Origin: JALYJG01 sp033763555
Lineage (GTDB): Bacteria; Pseudomonadota; Alphaproteobacteria; UBA9219
Assembly: GCA_033763555.1 (NCBI GenBank)
Contig: JANRKK010000034.1
Location: forward strand, 1 to 14,633
Reading direction: 5' to 3'
Length of the DNA stretch: 14,633 nt
Of this stretch, positions 1-7,495 are shown one piece after another. The notes under the pieces are model-generated. The model was not told where the DNA came from. It did no database searches and worked only from the letters and a program-made list of their open reading frames with translations. Numbering within the stretch: the first letter of the stretch is position 1; each line of letters opens with the position of its first letter. A program made the translations under genes and the position numbers.

Positions 1-1343
1 CCTCCGGCGGAATCGCCTTCAACGAGAAATATCTCGGTGCCTTCGGCCTGGCTTTGAGAGCAATCCGCGAGCTTTCCGGGCAGGCGCAGTTTTCGTGTCG
101 CCGTTTTGCGGGCGAGGTCTTTTGCTTGATTCAACCGTGCGCGTTCTTCGGCGCGGAAAATCAGCTGGTCAAGCAACGCCTTGCTGCTGAGGGAATCCTC
201 GACAAGCCAATGATCGAAATGGTCTTTGACGACCTGATCGACCAGACGCGTCGCTTCGACCGTCGCCAGTTTTTCCTTGGTTTGGCCTTGAAATTGCGGG
301 TTACGGATAAACAGCGACAGCAGAATAGTAGCGTCACCGAACGCTTCATCGCCTGTGATAGCTGTTGCGCGGCGGTTGCCGATCAACTCGCCATAGGCGC
401 GCAAGCCGCGCAGCATGGCCGAGCGCATGCCGCTTTCATGCGTGCCACCTTGCGGTGTGGAGATGGTATTGCAATAGGAATGGCAGAAACCATCGCCGCC
501 ATCCGTCGGCCAGGCCACGGCCCATTCAACGCGGCCCTGATTGTCCGGTAATTCGGCGTTGCCGTTGAACATCTGTTTAGTCAGCGTGTCCCGCTCTTCG
601 ATGGATGAGGTCAGGTAGTCCGAAAGTCCACCGGGAAAATGCAGCGTGGCTTCAACGGGCGTTTCATCATCGCCTTTAATCAGCGATTTGTCGCAGAACC
701 AGCGGATTTCAACGCCGCGGAACAGATAGGCTTTTGACCGTGCCATGCGGAACATGGTCGCGGGTTTGAATTTGGCTTTGCTGCCGAAAATATCGATGTC
801 GGGACGGAAGATGATGGTTGTGCCGCGGCGGTTCACGGCGCCGCCTTTTTTCAGTTTTCCTTTCGGATGCCCGCGGCTGTAGCTCTGCGTATAAAGCTGC
901 TTGTCGCGTGCAACTTCTACGATTAGTTCTTCAGACAGCGCATTGACGACGGAAACGCCGACGCCGTGCAGACCACCGGATGTCTCATAAACCTTGTTCG
1001 AGAATTTTCCGCCTGAATGTAGCGTCGTAAGAATGACTTCCAAAGCCGATTTGCCGGGATATTTGGGATGGTTATCAATCGGAATGCCGCGTCCGTTATC
1101 GCGGATGGTCACCTGGTTATCCGGTGCCAGCTCAACCTCGATGCGCGTGGCATGGCCCGCCACGGCTTCGTCCATGGCGTTGTCGAGCACTTCGGCGACA
1201 AGGTGATGCATGGCGGCTTCGTCCGTGCCGCCGATATACATGCCCGGGCGGCGGCGCACAGGCTCCAGCCCCTCCAGAACCTCGATGTCGTGGGCGCTGT
1301 AAGAGGCTTTTTTCTTGGAATTTCCTGAGAGCAAATCAGCCAT
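1..1343 (-). CDS. parE: DNA topoisomerase IV subunit B (ParE), N-terminal part, cut by the window edge
   Basis: ParE is the ATPase subunit of topoisomerase IV, which with ParC decatenates daughter chromosomes. About 447 residues are visible of a family length near 650-690. The GHKL ATPase domain comes first: E51/N55/D58 in an ExxxNxxDEA-type helix, DNGRG at 82-86 and the glycine lid GGLHGVG at 123-129. The transducer domain follows, with the QTK loop at Q354-K356. The visible part ends at the start of the TOPRIM domain in EGDSAG (442-447), so the catalytic acidic cluster begins at the edge. The FQGQTKEKL context and the YSAHDIEVLEGLEPVR start fit alphaproteobacterial ParE better than GyrB; the missing C-terminus would settle this. 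The ATG at 1343 is well supported because an in-frame TAG lies 12 codons upstream. No clear Shine-Dalgarno is visible. The gene is divergent from the glycosyltransferase at 1420. Confidence 0.93.
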   Translation of the reverse strand, partial: MADLLSGNSKKKASYSAHDIEVLEGLEPVRRRPGMYIGGTDEAAMHHLVAEVLDNAMDEAVAGHATRIEVELAPDNQVTIRDNGRGIPIDNHPKYPGKSALEVILTTLHSGGKFSNKVYETSGGLHGVGVSVVNALSEELIVEVARDKQLYTQSYSRGHPKGKLKKGGAVNRRGTTIIFRPDIDIFGSKAKFKPATMFRMARSKAYLFRGVEIRWFCDKSLIKGDDETPVEATLHFPGGLSDYLTSSIEERDTLTKQMFNGNAELPDNQGRVEWAVAWPTDGGDGFCHSYCNTISTPQGGTHESGMRSAMLRGLRAYGELIGNRRATAITGDEAFGDATILLSLFIRNPQFQGQTKEKLATVEATRLVDQVVKDHFDHWLVEDSLSSKALLDQLIFRAEERARLNQAKDLARKTATRKLRLPGKLADCSQSQAEGTEIFLVEGDSAG

Positions 1344-1419
1344 AAAGCGCAGATTAGCGGCCTGTTTTTCTTTGTGCTAGGCTTTTTCACAGAAAGTTTT
1401 CCGCCTCTGGCCTGATCTT
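1344..1419. promoter_or_regulatory. Divergent intergenic region between parE and the polysaccharide unit
   Basis: These 76 bp separate the start of parE (minus) from the start of the GT4 glycosyltransferase (plus). They must hold the start signals of both genes unless transcription enters from further away. The stretch is T-rich on the plus strand (1361-1400). A weak imperfect inverted repeat of TTTGTG against CACAGAAA spans about 1370-1395. I cannot pick a convincing -35/-10 pair for either direction, and neither gene has a clear ribosome binding site, so this is a positional call only. Confidence 0.35.
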
Positions 1420-2523
1420 ATGGCGCGTCCCTTATCTGCCCTTGTTCTTTCGCCCCGCCCGGATACGCCCGGTGGCGTTGCCGCTTTTGCGGAAACCATG
1501 AAGGCCAATTTCAGCTATTGCCGTGTGACGTCTTTGCCTGTGGGGCAGAAGCCGGGCGAAAAAGAAAATATCTTTGCGCAAGCCAAACGATTAATAACTC
1601 TGCCTTTGAACGCGGCCAGCCTGGCGCGTAAGGGCCGTTTTGATGTGGTGCATATCAACCCCAGCCTGAATCCCAAGTCGCTTATCCGCGATGGGCTAAT
1701 CCTGCTGATGCTCCGGCTGGCAAGATTCCGCCGGGTGTTGGTATCTTTTCATGGTTGGCGACCCGAGACTGAGGCTTTTATCCGCCGCACGCCTTTTGCG
1801 CGTGCGGTCTTTGCATGGCTACTGAATGGGGTGGGGCGTATCACTGTTTTATCGCCTGCTTTCAGAAATTCCTTGCAGGCTATCGGCGTCAAAGGCGACC
1901 GTATTGCCGTGACCTCAACTATGTTCGATGGCACAACCATCCGAACAGGAGCTACGCCATCGGCATCGCCCCGCAAGACCATTTTGTTCATGTCGCGCTT
2001 TAAGCGGGCCAAAGGTGTTTATGAGCTTGTCGGCGCTTTTGCGCGATTGGCTGAAGATTTTCCTGACTTCGACCTAGTTATGGCCGGGGATGGCAAGGAA
2101 GACGCGGCGCTGCGTGAAATAACTGCCCGGCTTGGGTTGGAGAAACGGATTATCTTTCCTGGATATTTGCAGGGTGCGGCGAAAGAAAAGGCTTTGCAGG
2201 ATTGCAGTATCTTTGCCCTGCCGACCTCTTACCCTGAAGGCATGCCTGTGGCGCTGCTGGAAGCCATGGCGGCGGGCAAGCCTTTGCTCACGGCCAAGGC
2301 AGGTGGTATCCGGCATATCGTTGCTGAACCGAGTAATGGCATTGTTCTGGATGAGGTGACGATTGACACGGTTGCGGATGGCCTGCGCCGTTTGCTGCGT
2401 AATCCTGGCTTCTGCGAAGAGTCCGGTGCGCGCAACGCTGTGTATGCCTGGCAGAATTTTGAAGCCAGAGCTGTGACTGCGAAGATTGAGGTTCTCTACC
2501 GGGAAATTGCGCAACTGCCATGA
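1420..2523 (+). CDS. Glycosyltransferase family 4 (GT-B fold), surface polysaccharide synthesis
   Basis: This is a 367-residue cytoplasmic or membrane-associated retaining glycosyltransferase of the GT4 group, which moves a sugar from a nucleotide donor to a lipid-linked acceptor. The N-terminal Rossmann half starts LVLSPRPDTPGGV, with the glycine loop at 18-20 and a conserved-looking FHGW at H111. The C-terminal half has the RFKRAKGVYEL segment near 190-203 and MAGDG in its nucleotide-binding region. The GT4 EX7E signature is present as E273 and E281 in PEGMPVALLE. The length is normal for the family. The ATG fits because the first beta strand begins only a few residues later, though there is no clear Shine-Dalgarno. 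The gene overlaps the next one by ATGA, so the two are probably translationally coupled. Donor and acceptor sugars cannot be told from sequence. Confidence 0.9.
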   Translation: MARPLSALVLSPRPDTPGGVAAFAETMKANFSYCRVTSLPVGQKPGEKENIFAQAKRLITLPLNAASLARKGRFDVVHINPSLNPKSLIRDGLILLMLRLARFRRVLVSFHGWRPETEAFIRRTPFARAVFAWLLNGVGRITVLSPAFRNSLQAIGVKGDRIAVTSTMFDGTTIRTGATPSASPRKTILFMSRFKRAKGVYELVGAFARLAEDFPDFDLVMAGDGKEDAALREITARLGLEKRIIFPGYLQGAAKEKALQDCSIFALPTSYPEGMPVALLEAMAAGKPLLTAKAGGIRHIVAEPSNGIVLDEVTIDTVADGLRRLLRNPGFCEESGARNAVYAWQNFEARAVTAKIEVLYREIAQLP

Positions 2524-3842
2524 GCCTGTCTTCGTTTTTCATGCCTTCCCGTATGGCGGATAAGGATTCTTCTTTGGCAGGCGCAGCGCATCCAGTTGCG
2601 GGCCTGATCTGCCTGTTCGGTTTTTTCCTGCACATTACTTTATCCGACCCTTTGTTGAACTCGCTTGGCTTTCATTATTCGGGTGAAGAGGGACGATTTT
2701 ATGAAAAAATTCATCCCGGCACGGTTTTTATCTTTTTGTCTTTTTTGGTTCTGCTGTGTGATGGCGGCAATCCCATCCGCCGGGCAGGGCGAATATTCCG
2801 GGATTACACAATCTGCTCCGCTCTGTTCCTGCTCTATGTGGCGATGTTTCTGTTTATGGCGCTACGCAGCGGTCCTGCGGGATTGGCTTTTATTATCGAC
2901 ACGCACATGACCGTTCCGCTGGGCGTCATTGTTCTGGCGCATACGCCTTTGTCCTATTGCAGGAAGGCGGCAGGTTTTTTCGTTGCCGTAGCGGTTATGA
3001 ACGGTTTGATCGGCATGGCGGAGTCTTTCGGGCGGTTCCGCCTTTTTGCCTTCGACCCAACATGGAATGTTCTGCATGAGGAGCATTTCCGCGCTTCGGC
3101 CTTGCGCGGTCATCCTTTGAACAACGCGATGTTTACCTCCGTGGCATTGTTTGTCGCGCTGGCCTTACGCTATGCGCGGCTTCTGAAAATCCTGACAGTG
3201 TTTGTCCTGATGGCGTCACTTGTGGCCTTTGGCAGCCGCGTGGGGCTGGTTTTCTCGGCGGGTGCTTTGGCGGTTTACGGGTGCGTTCAGGTCAGGGATT
3301 TTATTTCGCGGCAACGCATGAGCATGCAGCAGGGATTCTTGCTGGCGGCAGGAGTGGTTTTCATTCCCATATGTTTCGTTGTGGGATTGTATCTTCTGGT
3401 CAGCAGCCCGATGGGTGAGCGGCTGGCGGCAACATGGGGCTGGGAGCAAAGCGCGCAGAGCCGTATTCTGGCTTTTCAGGTTCTGCGCTATATGTCGCCG
3501 GAAGAAATTTTAACAGGCATTCCGGCAGGCAGGATTATCGCCATTACCGATCATTTACGGATGACGATGCCTTTTTCGGATATTGAAAATCCCTGGCTGA
3601 TGATGTTCATGAATCTGGGGGCCTTCCTGTTTCCCTTCTGGCTGATGGCAACTTTAGCCTTTGCCCTGTATCTGATGCGCGGCAGGCCATTGGCCCTGCA
3701 AATCGCCGTTTTGGCCTATTTTATCACGGCGTCGACTTCAAATTCATTTGGCCGTAAGGATTCCACTTACCTGATCATGGCTTGCGCCGTAACGTGCGCC
3801 GCGCGGGGCTTGTTAAGCGCCCGCGGCAAGGCAAGGACGTAA
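2520..3842 (+). CDS. O-antigen ligase/polymerase-like membrane protein (Wzy/WaaL type, possibly VpsF family)
   Basis: This 440-residue integral inner-membrane protein has about ten hydrophobic segments, for example around 25-45, 66-82, 98-115, 122-140, 150-167, 203-218, 222-236, 272-294, 360-385 and 392-428. Its pattern is that of the O-antigen ligase/polymerase superfamily. That pattern comprises an arginine-containing segment HFRASALRGHPLNNAM (189-204), a GSR turn at 238-240 and a large polar loop (about 295-358) containing ENPW at 356-359. Such proteins join lipid-linked repeat units into polymer in the periplasm, or ligate polymer to an acceptor. VpsF-like exopolysaccharide proteins look similar, but I cannot separate polymerase from ligase by sequence alone. 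The ATG overlaps the stop of the GT4 gene (ATGA), and one base separates its stop from the flippase start. Both neighbours support a role in polysaccharide assembly. Confidence 0.8.
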   Translation: MSLSSFFMPSRMADKDSSLAGAAHPVAGLICLFGFFLHITLSDPLLNSLGFHYSGEEGRFYEKIHPGTVFIFLSFLVLLCDGGNPIRRAGRIFRDYTICSALFLLYVAMFLFMALRSGPAGLAFIIDTHMTVPLGVIVLAHTPLSYCRKAAGFFVAVAVMNGLIGMAESFGRFRLFAFDPTWNVLHEEHFRASALRGHPLNNAMFTSVALFVALALRYARLLKILTVFVLMASLVAFGSRVGLVFSAGALAVYGCVQVRDFISRQRMSMQQGFLLAAGVVFIPICFVVGLYLLVSSPMGERLAATWGWEQSAQSRILAFQVLRYMSPEEILTGIPAGRIIAITDHLRMTMPFSDIENPWLMMFMNLGAFLFPFWLMATLAFALYLMRGRPLALQIAVLAYFITASTSNSFGRKDSTYLIMACAVTCAARGLLSARGKART

Positions 3843-3843
3843 T

Positions 3844-5295
3844 ATGTTTCTGCGGCAGATCATCGGCTATGCGCCTTCGCTTCTTATTCCTGCTTTGGTC
3901 GCGTTCGGCACGGTTTTTTCTTTTACGCGCCTGCTGACGCCGACAGAATACGGCCATTACACCTTGGCCGTTAACACCATGGCCCTGCTGGGCATGGTGT
4001 TTTTTTACTGGCTGCATATTTCTCTGCCGCGTCTGATGCCCGAAGCCATCCGTAAGCGCCGGGACGCACAGTTACGGGCGACCACTTATGTTCTGTTTGG
4101 CGTATCGGCGCTTGTGCTGCTGACGGCTACAGGGTTTTTCCTTGGGTTTGTTCCGTTGGGCGATTTGTTTCTTGTCGCGTGGCTTGCTGTGCCCTTGGCC
4201 CTGGCGCGTTCCCTGCTAAGCCTGAACGAGGCTGTGCATCGCAGCCTGATGGATTACAAGCGGTATAATTTCATTGAATGCGGCCAATCCATTCTGGGTT
4301 TTGGTATCGGGCTGGCGCTGGTTTACTTCCTTGATCTTGGAAGTCTGGGGGCCGTGCTGGGTTTGATTATCGGCATGGTGATTATGGCACTGGCGGATTT
4401 ACGCGTTCTGCGCAGCATGTCCTGGAAGGATTTTGATCGCGGCGTCCTGAAAAACATCATTCATTTCGGCGCGCCGCTGGTCTTCAGCTATGGGCTGGCT
4501 TTTATCATCGCCATTTCTGACCGTTATATCATCGAACATTACCAGGGCGCGGAGCATGTCGGTATCTATGCGGCGGGGTATATTCTCATGGATCGCATCA
4601 GTTCCATTTTGTTCTTGCTGATTGCCACGCCGTCTTATCCCTTGACCATGCATAAGCTTGAACATGAAGGGATCAAGGCTGCCCGCGATCAAACTTATAA
4701 AAACGGGGTTGCCATCCTCATGCTGACCTTGCCGGCCTGCGCCGGGCTGATTTTGGTGAACCGCGAGTTGGCCGCAGTTCTGATTGGCGATGAGTTCATG
4801 GAAGGCGCCTTGCAGGTTATGCCTTGGATTGCGGTCGCCTCGCTCTTTAACGGCTTGTCGACGCATTATTTCGACCATGCTTTCCATATGGCCAAGAAAT
4901 CGACATGGATGCTCTATACGCAGGGCCCGGCGGCCCTTTGCAATCTTATCCTGAATTTTATCCTGATACCCCGGATTGGCTATATGGGGGCGGCCTATTC
5001 CACCGTGATTTCCTATGCCTTGCTTCTGGTGTTGAGCATTGTGGTCGGGCGACGGGCCTTTGCCGTCCGTTTTCCGGTTAAACCTGCGCTGCAGATTATG
5101 GCGTCCGTTGTCGTGATGAGCTTTGTTGTGCTGGTTTTGCCGTTTCCGGGTGGCATGACAGGTTTGGTCGGCAAAGTGGCTGTGGGGCTACTTGCCTATG
5201 GCGCGGCGGCTTATATATTCAGGGTTCCTTACAAGATCCTGGCGGATATGAAGCCCGTCACCGTACAAGATCAGCCGGAGCCGTTGGCTCCCTGA
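3844..5295 (+). CDS. Wzx-type oligosaccharide flippase (MOP/PST family)
   Basis: This 483-residue protein has about 12-14 membrane segments and belongs to the polysaccharide synthase/flippase branch of the MOP superfamily. Such proteins move undecaprenyl-linked repeat units across the inner membrane. Family marks are the early FTRLLTPTEYGHYTLA (27-42), the mid-protein FGAPLVFSYGLA (208-219) leading to D226-R227, and VGIYAAGY (239-246). A late LIPRIGYMGAAYSTVISYA segment is also present. The tail after the last membrane segment is short and cytoplasmic, rich in P and D/E. AAGGA at 3833-3837, six bases before the ATG, is a good Shine-Dalgarno, and the gene starts one base after the polymerase-like gene. 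A flippase next to a polymerase-like gene and a GT4 is the usual Wzx/Wzy arrangement. The transported glycan is unknown. Confidence 0.9.
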   Translation: MFLRQIIGYAPSLLIPALVAFGTVFSFTRLLTPTEYGHYTLAVNTMALLGMVFFYWLHISLPRLMPEAIRKRRDAQLRATTYVLFGVSALVLLTATGFFLGFVPLGDLFLVAWLAVPLALARSLLSLNEAVHRSLMDYKRYNFIECGQSILGFGIGLALVYFLDLGSLGAVLGLIIGMVIMALADLRVLRSMSWKDFDRGVLKNIIHFGAPLVFSYGLAFIIAISDRYIIEHYQGAEHVGIYAAGYILMDRISSILFLLIATPSYPLTMHKLEHEGIKAARDQTYKNGVAILMLTLPACAGLILVNRELAAVLIGDEFMEGALQVMPWIAVASLFNGLSTHYFDHAFHMAKKSTWMLYTQGPAALCNLILNFILIPRIGYMGAAYSTVISYALLLVLSIVVGRRAFAVRFPVKPALQIMASVVVMSFVVLVLPFPGGMTGLVGKVAVGLLAYGAAAYIFRVPYKILADMKPVTVQDQPEPLAP

Positions 5296-5310
5296 GATAC
5301 AGGAGATTTT

Positions 5311-5850
5311 ATGCCGCCCAAAACAGGACATGCGCCTGAATTTTCGCGTTCGCTGGCCGTCGAAAAAATACCCTCATCAGGCATGATCGAAAAACTCGAA
5401 GCTGATGAGCAGGAGCGCCGCCGCGTGGCAGGGCGTTTTGGCCTGGTGGAAGTTAAGAAGCTCCAGGCCCAACTGGATATTCAACATGCGCGCGCGGGGC
5501 AAGCGGTTGCTGTCACAGGGCGGCTCGTGGCGGATATTGTACAGAAATGCGTGGTAACGCTGGAACCTCTTGCGACCCATGTCGAGCATGATATCGATGT
5601 ACTCTATGAAGCAACGGCGGAGTCCGAAACAGGCGGCGAACTGGCGCATATGGAGCCGGATGAATCCGAAACTGAGCCTCTGGTCAATGGCATCATCGAT
5701 TTGGGCGAGCTGGTTACGCAAAATCTGGGTGTTGCTATCGACCCTTATCCGCGCAAGCCCGGCGTTGTGTTTGCCGAAACCAGTGCAAGTACAGCCATAT
5801 CTTCAGGCCCTTTTGCCAAACTGGCCGAATGGAGAAAGAAAAAGGAATAA
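5311..5850 (+). CDS. yceD: DUF177 / YceD family protein (23S rRNA accumulation factor family)
   Basis: This is a 179-residue soluble protein of the DUF177/YceD family. E. coli YceD is linked to accumulation of large-subunit rRNA and sits beside rpmF (L32). Visible family features are an N-terminal EFSRSLAVEKI, a short beta-rich core with GRLVADIVQKCVVTLEPL (70-87, single Cys80) and an acidic middle (about 93-125). These are followed by the signature DPYPRKPG (144-151) and a basic tail with GPFAKLAEWRKKK. The length suits the alphaproteobacterial members. AGGAG at 5301-5305, five bases before the ATG, is the strongest ribosome binding site of this strand, and the gene starts 15 bp after the flippase. 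No rpmF or plsX follows; instead the stop codon lies 4 bp from the end of a convergent gene. Co-transcription with the polysaccharide genes is likely from spacing, but a shared function is not implied. Confidence 0.85.
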   Translation: MPPKTGHAPEFSRSLAVEKIPSSGMIEKLEADEQERRRVAGRFGLVEVKKLQAQLDIQHARAGQAVAVTGRLVADIVQKCVVTLEPLATHVEHDIDVLYEATAESETGGELAHMEPDESETEPLVNGIIDLGELVTQNLGVAIDPYPRKPGVVFAETSASTAISSGPFAKLAEWRKKKE

Positions 5851-5854
5851 TCCC

Positions 5855-7492
5855 TTAGTTGCTTGCCGGAAATTCTGCGGATGGCGGCTTGCCGAGAAGC
5901 TCCCGCTCTTTCGCAAGATAATAGGCTTCCTTCTTTTTATCACCTGTATGAGCATAAATTTTCGCCAGTGCTGTGTAGGCGCGGTAGAAGTTGGGGTCGA
6001 TTTCGAGTGAACGTTCCAGATTGGCAATTGCCTGCGGGATATGCGTTTCGCTGTTCGGCAGATTTAAAATCGCCAGCGCCAGATTGTGCCGGGTTTCAGG
6101 ATAGGTATCGGTGATATTGATGGCTTCGTAAAATTCCCTGACCGCTTCCGCATAATCTCCGCGTTCCATATAGGCCAGCGCCAGATTGTTATGTGCCCGC
6201 GCGGAAACCTCACCATATTTGAAGATGTTTTTGTAAAAAACGAAGGGGTCGTGCCAGATCATATTTTGATCATAAGTGCGCGCGCCCAGTGCCACGGCGA
6301 CGATTAATGCACAGGCTGCCGCCATATAGCGCAAGGTGGGTAGTTTAAATTTTTGCAGAAAATCCGACAGGGTTTGAGCGATCCCAAGAAACAACCCTAT
6401 CGTCGGCAGATACATCCAATGCTCAAGAAACTGCGAATTCATGGAGATGAAAATCCCGGAATTTGGGAAGTGGGCGGCGCTGAACCAGATCAGGCCCCAG
6501 CTAAGCGCCAGGCCGCGCTGTCCGCGGCTCCAGGCGATTTGCGCGAGCGCTGCGGCCAGAAGCGCTGTGCCAATCCAGACCTCGGGCGGCCAGGCGCTGA
6601 CAAAAACTGCAAAGCCGCGCTCCATGCGTAAATCGACGGGCCACAATAGGATTTCAGCATAAGCGGGCAGGGTGGCGAGGAAGGTATAGACGCGATAGGA
6701 AAAATGCTGGGAGTAGAGTTTGAGATTGTAATAATCATGTTGATCATAAAGACGATCGTAAGATTGCGGGCCATCGAGATGCGGCGCCGTCACCCGCCAC
6801 GCGATATAGGCAAAGGCGATCAACCATAGAGGCCATGTGTTGATATAGGTTTTTGGCTTCAGCCGATCCTTCTTCAGCAAAAACATGCAGCTCATGACCA
6901 GCAGCGGAAACACAACCGCATTTTCCTTGCTCATGAGGCCGAGCAGAAACAGGGGCAGGGCCAGCAGGAATTTGCGACGCGTGAAATCCGGCAGCAGAAC
7001 CGCCAGCCCCATAAGGCAAAACAAGGTATACAGCGGATCAGCCGTGCCGCTGATGTAGGTAATGGCTTCGGTATGCAGCGGGTGCAGGGCCCAGATCAGC
7101 GCCGTAAAAAAAACCGCCCATAGATTGAAACCCAGCTTGCGCCCCAGCAGACAAACCAATCCTGCATTGGCGGCATGTAGTGCGACGTTCAGCAGGTGAA
7201 AAGCCCATGGCTCCGGCCCCGCTGTCTGGTACAGGAAGAAATAAAAAATATTTTGCAATGGGCGATAGAACCCGCCGGGAATATGTGCGCCTTCGATGGT
7301 CGTCGCCGTGAACAAGCGGCCAAAAGTCTGCCAGCTGCGCAGCAGCTCGTTACGCAGGATGATCAGGCCGTCATCGAACAGAAAAACATTATCGTAGACA
7401 TTGGCATAGGCAATGAAGACGGCGGCAGCCAGAAGGAAATAGGGCAATCCCTGCGGGGCCGAAGGAAAAAGCTTTTGAGCTGCTTTCTGCAT
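5855..7492 (-). CDS. GT-C-like membrane protein with C-terminal TPR repeats (TMTC-like)
   Basis: This 545-residue protein is an integral membrane protein of about 10-11 segments followed by a soluble TPR tail. The membrane part resembles the bacterial relatives of TMTC/GT-C glycosyltransferases. It has a paired acid D40-D41 in FLFDDG just after the first membrane segment, where GT-C enzymes carry catalytic acids. It also has FYRPLQ (75-80), ALHPLHTEAITYISGTADPLY (135-155), SKEN (188-191) and EHWMYLPTIG (357-366). Three TPR units follow at about 431-464, 465-502 (with a short insertion) and 503-536. By GT-C topology the acids and the TPR tail would both face the periplasm. A polyprenol-sugar-dependent transfer to protein is possible but unproven. 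The ATG begins 3 bp after the upstream gene's stop with no visible Shine-Dalgarno, so translational coupling is likely. Confidence 0.75.
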   Translation of the reverse strand: MQKAAQKLFPSAPQGLPYFLLAAAVFIAYANVYDNVFLFDDGLIILRNELLRSWQTFGRLFTATTIEGAHIPGGFYRPLQNIFYFFLYQTAGPEPWAFHLLNVALHAANAGLVCLLGRKLGFNLWAVFFTALIWALHPLHTEAITYISGTADPLYTLFCLMGLAVLLPDFTRRKFLLALPLFLLGLMSKENAVVFPLLVMSCMFLLKKDRLKPKTYINTWPLWLIAFAYIAWRVTAPHLDGPQSYDRLYDQHDYYNLKLYSQHFSYRVYTFLATLPAYAEILLWPVDLRMERGFAVFVSAWPPEVWIGTALLAAALAQIAWSRGQRGLALSWGLIWFSAAHFPNSGIFISMNSQFLEHWMYLPTIGLFLGIAQTLSDFLQKFKLPTLRYMAAACALIVAVALGARTYDQNMIWHDPFVFYKNIFKYGEVSARAHNNLALAYMERGDYAEAVREFYEAINITDTYPETRHNLALAILNLPNSETHIPQAIANLERSLEIDPNFYRAYTALAKIYAHTGDKKKEAYYLAKERELLGKPPSAEFPASN

Positions 7493-7495
7493 GAT

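Noticed and set aside
1..1343. gyrB as the identity of the left-edge topoisomerase gene
   Set aside because: The FQGQTKEKL context and the N-terminal YSAHDIEVLEGLEPVRRRPGM-like start fit ParE better. GyrB cannot be fully excluded without the C-terminus.
4399..4887. A 162-codon minus-strand open frame inside the flippase gene
   Set aside because: The plus strand has a full-length flippase with family motifs; this frame has low-complexity, shadow-like composition.
5800..5835. Short GCCA-AAC-TGGC hairpin near the convergent gene ends as a terminator
   Set aside because: The stem is only 4 bp and has no proper U-run on either strand, so it is too weak to call.
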